18,152 nt of DNA, taken from assembly GCA_038227045.1 (NCBI GenBank), contig JBBRQD010000104.1, positions 1 to 18,152 of the forward strand, in the 5' to 3' direction. Positions 15,038 through 18,152 of the stretch are shown piece after piece. Origin of the DNA: JANXLS01 sp038227045. GTDB taxonomy: Bacteria > Planctomycetota > SZUA-567 > H5-PLA8. Position numbers and translations under genes: made by a program. How positions within the stretch are numbered: position 1 is the stretch's first letter; each line of letters begins with the position of its first letter. The notes under the pieces are model-generated. The model was not told the origin of the DNA. It searched no databases and worked only from the letters and a program-made list of their open reading frames with translations.

Positions 15038-16570
15038 TCATATCAACTCGCGCTTGACGACCTTTCCCGATGGATTGCGCGGCAGTTTATCGAGGAACAT
15101 AATTGTTCTCGGCTGCTTGAATGCCGCCAGGCGCGCCGCCACGAACGCGCGCAATTCGCGCTCGGTGACACTCTGCCCGGGACACAGCACCGCGGCGGCG
15201 TGGACGACTTCTCCCAACGCTGCGTCCGGCCGGCCAAAGACCGCGGCTTCCTGCACGGCGGCATGCGCGCAGATCGCGTTTTCGACTTCGATCGGGTAGA
15301 CATTTTCGCCCGCAACGATAATCATCTCTTTCTTTCTGCCGCGCAAAAAAACATACCCTTCCGCGTCCATGTAAGCCGTGTCACCCGTGTGAAACCAGCC
15401 GTCGCGAATCGCCTCGGCGGTCGCTTCGGGCCGCTTATAATAGCCCTGCAAAACGCTCGGGCCTCTGACACACAACTCGCCGAGTTCGCCCGCCGGCAGC
15501 GTCACGCCATGATCATCCATCACGGAAAGTTGCAGTCCAGGCGGCGCGACGCCGATCGACTCGGCGCGCGCAATGGCCTGGCTGTCTGGCAGCACGGTCG
15601 TAACCGACGTGGTTTCGGTGAGACCGTAGAAATTATGCAATTCAACGCCCGGGAACATGTCGCGCAGACGTTGAATCGTCAATGGCGACATCGGCGCGCC
15701 CGAGTAACAGATCAGGCGCAGCGAACGCAGCTTCTCTGTTTTCAATTCGCGTAAATTAGCGAGCAGGTAAAAGGTCGTCGGCACGCCAAAAAATGTAGTG
15801 CATTTATACTTCTCGACAATATCGACAAGCTCTTCCGGATCGATAACCGACGACACCGCCATTGCCGCGCCCTGGTACATCGCAGTGGGCATGACGGTGT
15901 TGAGTCCCGTGACGTGAAAAAGCGGCACGATCAGCAAATGAACATCCGAACTGTTCAGTCCGTGCGCCGCAATCGTCGATGCGACGTTGAAGAGAATGTT
16001 GCCATGCGTGAGCATTGCGCCCTTGGGCCGCCCCGTCGTGCCGGATGTGTAAATAATCGCCGCAACATCGTCACGCGTGGCCGGATGTAAAGGAGGCGTC
16101 GGGAGACTGCTTGCGAGCAAATCGGTAAACGAAATCGTCCCGTCGGGCGGCGTTTCAAAGCCAACGGCAATCACCGGTTTCGACCAATTCATCGTTTTGA
16201 GCGCCTCTTGCGCGGGCTTCCAGGTCGCGGGATGAACGAACACGGCCTGCGCGTCGCAATCGCCGGCAATGAACTCAACTTCCGCCGCTTTCAGGCGAGC
16301 ATTGATCGGCACGCACACGCAACCCGCGCGCAAAATGCCGAAGTAAATCGGCAGAATTTCGACGCAATTGGGCAGCAGCATCGCAACGTGCTGTCCCGTC
16401 GCAATCCCAAAGCGCCCGGCCAGCGCGGCGGCCACGCGTTCGGACGATTCTTTCAAGGCTTGAAACGAAAGCTCGCGGCCGGTAGGCGCATCGATGGCGC
16501 ACACTTCCGGGCCGAACTGCTCGGCCGCGCGGGATAATAGCTGGTTGAGATTGGCGATGGAATGGAGCAT
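15038..16570 (-). CDS. AMP-forming acyl-CoA synthetase (fatty-acid or aryl-CoA ligase)
   Basis: The enzyme adenylates a carboxylic acid with ATP and transfers it to CoA. The predicted protein has 510 residues, normal for the ANL family. The ATP-binding P-loop YTSGTTGRPKG is at 174-184, the YGLTET motif at 315-320, the hinge-region GWFHTGD at 391-397, GRKKEMIIVAGENVYPIEVE at 411-430, and the C-terminal catalytic lysine in PSGK is K503. The full domain set is intact. The chain length or type of acid is not determined; the sequence looks like the medium/long-chain FadD-like or aryl-acid branch. The ATG at 16570 lacks a strong SD (GGACTCGC further upstream), so translational coupling to the M42 peptidase gene 34 bp upstream is likely. 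Confidence 0.93.
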   Translation of the reverse strand: MLHSIANLNQLLSRAAEQFGPEVCAIDAPTGRELSFQALKESSERVAAALAGRFGIATGQHVAMLLPNCVEILPIYFGILRAGCVCVPINARLKAAEVEFIAGDCDAQAVFVHPATWKPAQEALKTMNWSKPVIAVGFETPPDGTISFTDLLASSLPTPPLHPATRDDVAAIIYTSGTTGRPKGAMLTHGNILFNVASTIAAHGLNSSDVHLLIVPLFHVTGLNTVMPTAMYQGAAMAVSSVIDPEELVDIVEKYKCTTFFGVPTTFYLLANLRELKTEKLRSLRLICYSGAPMSPLTIQRLRDMFPGVELHNFYGLTETTSVTTVLPDSQAIARAESIGVAPPGLQLSVMDDHGVTLPAGELGELCVRGPSVLQGYYKRPEATAEAIRDGWFHTGDTAYMDAEGYVFLRGRKKEMIIVAGENVYPIEVENAICAHAAVQEAAVFGRPDAALGEVVHAAAVLCPGQSVTERELRAFVAARLAAFKQPRTIMFLDKLPRNPSGKVVKRELI

Positions 16571-16604
16571 GGATGGTGAGCGAGTCCTGGAATAGTTGCT
16601 GCGG

Positions 16605-17705
16605 TTAGAAGACCGGCTCCGGAATAAACGTCTGCCCCGCGGTCAACCCGATGGACACCTGCGCCAGCAGTTCGGCGGCATTCTCGACATCCTGCAAACT
16701 GACCATCTCGATCGGCGAGTGCATATATCGGTTCGGAATCGACACCAGTGCGGCGGCGCAACCCTGGCGCGAGACCTGGATCGCCCCCGCGTCGGTACCC
16801 ATAATTCCGCCATCACCGCTCAATTGGTATGGAATATTGTTCTTGTCGGCGGTGCTTTCCATGATGTCGGCCAGAGGCAGATTGATGTTCGCGCCACGAT
16901 GCAGAATGGGCCCGCCGCCGAGTTTGAAATCGCCGACGATCTTTTTGTTCTCGCCCGGATAGTCCGTCGCGAAGCCCACGTCCACCGCAATGCCCACGTG
17001 CGGATCGATGGTGTACGCTGCGGTTTTGGCACCGCGCAAGCCCACTTCCTCCTGCACGGAACAGACCGCGAAAAATGCACAATCCAATCCCCCGCCGCCT
17101 TGCTTGGCTCGATGCCCATGCACCTTCTTGAGCGCTTCGAGACACACAAACGCGCCGATGCGGTCGTCCATTGCGCGCGCGACGGCCAGATCGTTGGGCA
17201 TGCGTTCGAAGCCGTGCATGAAAGTAATCGGATCGCCCGCGCGGACCGATTTCTGAGCGTCCGCTTTGTCTTTCGCGCCAATGTCGACGAAGAGATCTTC
17301 GATCTTCGCGCCCTTGGTCCGTTCATCGGGCAGCGTGTTGTGAATCGGCTTTTTTCCAATGACACCGAAGATCGGGCCTTTGCGCGTGTGAACGTGGACT
17401 CGCTGCCCCCAATGCTGCAACGGGTCCGAACCGCCGATCTTCGTGACCCAGATGAAGCCCTGATCGTCGATGTATTTGACCATCAGCCCAATCTCGTCAA
17501 CGTGTCCGCAGAGCATAATGCGAATCGCGCCCTTGGGATTGATCGCGAACCATTGATTGCCGTGAACATCGCGGTGCACTTCGTCGGCGAACGGTTCGTA
17601 ATGTTTTCGAATGACGTTCTGAATTTTCGCTTCGAATCCGGAGGGCGACGGCGTGGAGAGAATGTCCTGCAAAAAGGCGAGCGATTCATTGGACGAAAGC
17701 GGCAT
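16605..17705 (-). CDS. M42-family metallo-aminopeptidase (FrvX/glutamyl-aminopeptidase type)
   Basis: M42 enzymes are dinuclear zinc or cobalt aminopeptidases, often 12-mers forming tetrahedral particles in the cytosol, that trim peptides; some are named endoglucanase for historical reasons. The predicted protein has 366 residues, the expected length. Metal and catalytic residues are all present: H68 and D70 (CGHVDEIG), bridging D180 (AMDDRIG), catalytic E219 and metal-binding E220 (VQEEVGLRG), D242 (VDVGFATD) and H329 (YMHSPIEM). AAGGAG precedes ATG 17705. It is first in a two-gene unit with the acyl-CoA ligase. It has no signal peptide. Substrate specificity (Glu, Leu or other N-termini) is not readable. 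Confidence 0.95.
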   Translation of the reverse strand: MPLSSNESLAFLQDILSTPSPSGFEAKIQNVIRKHYEPFADEVHRDVHGNQWFAINPKGAIRIMLCGHVDEIGLMVKYIDDQGFIWVTKIGGSDPLQHWGQRVHVHTRKGPIFGVIGKKPIHNTLPDERTKGAKIEDLFVDIGAKDKADAQKSVRAGDPITFMHGFERMPNDLAVARAMDDRIGAFVCLEALKKVHGHRAKQGGGGLDCAFFAVCSVQEEVGLRGAKTAAYTIDPHVGIAVDVGFATDYPGENKKIVGDFKLGGGPILHRGANINLPLADIMESTADKNNIPYQLSGDGGIMGTDAGAIQVSRQGCAAALVSIPNRYMHSPIEMVSLQDVENAAELLAQVSIGLTAGQTFIPEPVF

Positions 17706-17804
17706 CGGAACTCCTTGGCTGATCGATGGAAAACGACAAGACGAATCGTCTTCGTTAAGAGGAAACCGCGATCAAGGCGGCGCTGAATTAAATAACCCAC
17801 AGCG

Positions 17805-17832
17805 TTTTTAATCCTCGAAACGAAATCGTCAA
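17805..17832 (-). promoter_or_regulatory. Candidate promoter of the M42 peptidase / acyl-CoA ligase unit
   Basis: On the minus strand, TTGACG (17827-17832) and TAAAAA (17805-17810) are separated by 16 bp. They lie about 100 bp before the ATG at 17705. The -10 match is moderate. Confidence 0.4.
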
Positions 17833-17872
17833 ACACCGAATCGATTCAAGAGGCCCTCAGAAAAGAGCCTGA

Positions 17873-17902
17873 AAGACAATTGAAATCCGGGGCGTATATG
17901 AT
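17873..17902 (+). promoter_or_regulatory. Candidate promoter of tRNA-Gln
   Basis: AAGACA (17873-17878) and TATGAT (17897-17902) are 18 bp apart and would start transcription about 30 bases before the mature tRNA. The -10 is good (5 of 6), the -35 moderate. Confidence 0.4.
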
Positions 17903-17938
17903 AATAAGAATCATGCGCGAGGATGGATGCGCATTCCC

Positions 17939-18009
17939 TTCCGGATAGTGTAACGGTAGCACAAGGGTTTTTGGTACCCTTCGTCTAGGTTCGAATCCTA
18001 GTCCGGAAA
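17939..18009 (+). tRNA. tRNA-Gln, anticodon UUG
   Basis: The 71-base cloverleaf folds cleanly. The 7-bp acceptor stem is perfect: TTCCGGA (17939-17945) with TCCGGAA (18002-18008). The D arm is closed by GTG/CAC. The anticodon stem is AGGGT/ACCCT with loop TTTTGGT, so the anticodon is TTG. The T arm is CTAGG-TTCGAAT-CCTAG, and the discriminator is A18009. The 3' CCA is not encoded (ATT follows), so it must be added by the nucleotidyltransferase. Confidence 0.97.
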
Positions 18010-18020
18010 TTATAAAGTAA

Positions 18021-18081
18021 TTGATTACCGCCAATCAAACAGTGTCGGGCGGAAATAGCATTGCCTTCAGTTCGAGGCAAT
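18021..18081 (+). other. Two hairpins downstream of tRNA-Gln
   Basis: TTGATT/AATCAA (18021-18026 and 18033-18038) and ATTGCCT/AGGCAAT (18060-18066 and 18075-18081) are perfect short stems between the tRNA and the possible start at 18138. Neither has a T tract, so they are not classic terminators. They may be part of a structured leader or processing signals. Confidence 0.4.
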
Positions 18082-18137
18082 CAACAGCGGCGGTGCGCAT
18101 CCGTGCGGGACGCGCAGTGTTTTGGAGAGATATTCCA

Positions 18138-18152
18138 GTGTATGTAGACCGC
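18138..18152 (+). CDS. Possible start of obgE (GTPase Obg), cut by the window edge
   Basis: A GTG at 18138 follows GGAG at 18124-18127 by 10 bases and opens MYVDR before the window ends. Obg GTPases commonly start M(F/Y)VDxV followed by a glycine-rich domain, so this is a fair guess. Five codons cannot prove it. Confidence 0.3.

Noticed and set aside
16596..17786. 396-residue plus-strand frame
   Set aside because: It is antisense to the M42 peptidase, whose full metal site is intact; no domain is visible.

Overview
The window looks like chromosomal DNA of a GC-rich bacterium of the PVC group (Planctomycetota, Verrucomicrobiota, Lentisphaerota) or a close neighbour such as Hydrogenedentota. 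The best pointers are a 1317-residue PVC-type beta-propeller/HEAT/cytochrome c protein, many secreted proteins of unknown role, two small secreted PA14 proteins and GC-rich intergenic palindromes. The phylum is inferred from family content; no marker gene settles it.

Layout. 1-414 is a worn region: the first 20 codons of a reverse-strand gene, a short junction, and the 3' remnant of a DUF5615-type PIN-like gene. 415-4368 (+) is the large haem-binding protein. 4490-10293 (-) holds five consecutive genes reading leftward behind a good sigma70-type promoter (10329-10357): a secreted protein of unknown family, a three-helix membrane protein, two exported terpenoid-cyclase-fold (prenyltransferase/squalene-oxidase-repeat) proteins, and an exported protein made of repeated beta-sandwich modules. 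None has a confident function. Their gaps carry an unusual intergenic repeat built of exactly 10-bp units. A clean intrinsic terminator (10364-10400) separates this cluster from galE and two tandem PA14 genes, also on the minus strand (10417-12690).

12714-12771 is a perfect 24-bp-arm inverted repeat between galE and a DUF711 (UPF0210) gene. That gene is divergent from an amidohydrolase gene, with 84 bp between them. 15038-17705 (-) is a two-gene unit, an M42 metallo-aminopeptidase followed by an AMP-forming acyl-CoA ligase. A tRNA-Gln(UUG) lies at 17939-18009, and the last 15 bases may be the first five codons of obgE.

The recognisable enzymes (galE, acyl-CoA ligase, M42 peptidase, amidohydrolase) are housekeeping or catabolic. 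The least explained part is the five-gene envelope cluster with its phased repeats. I found no CRISPR array, intact transposase, phage gene or classical defence operon.
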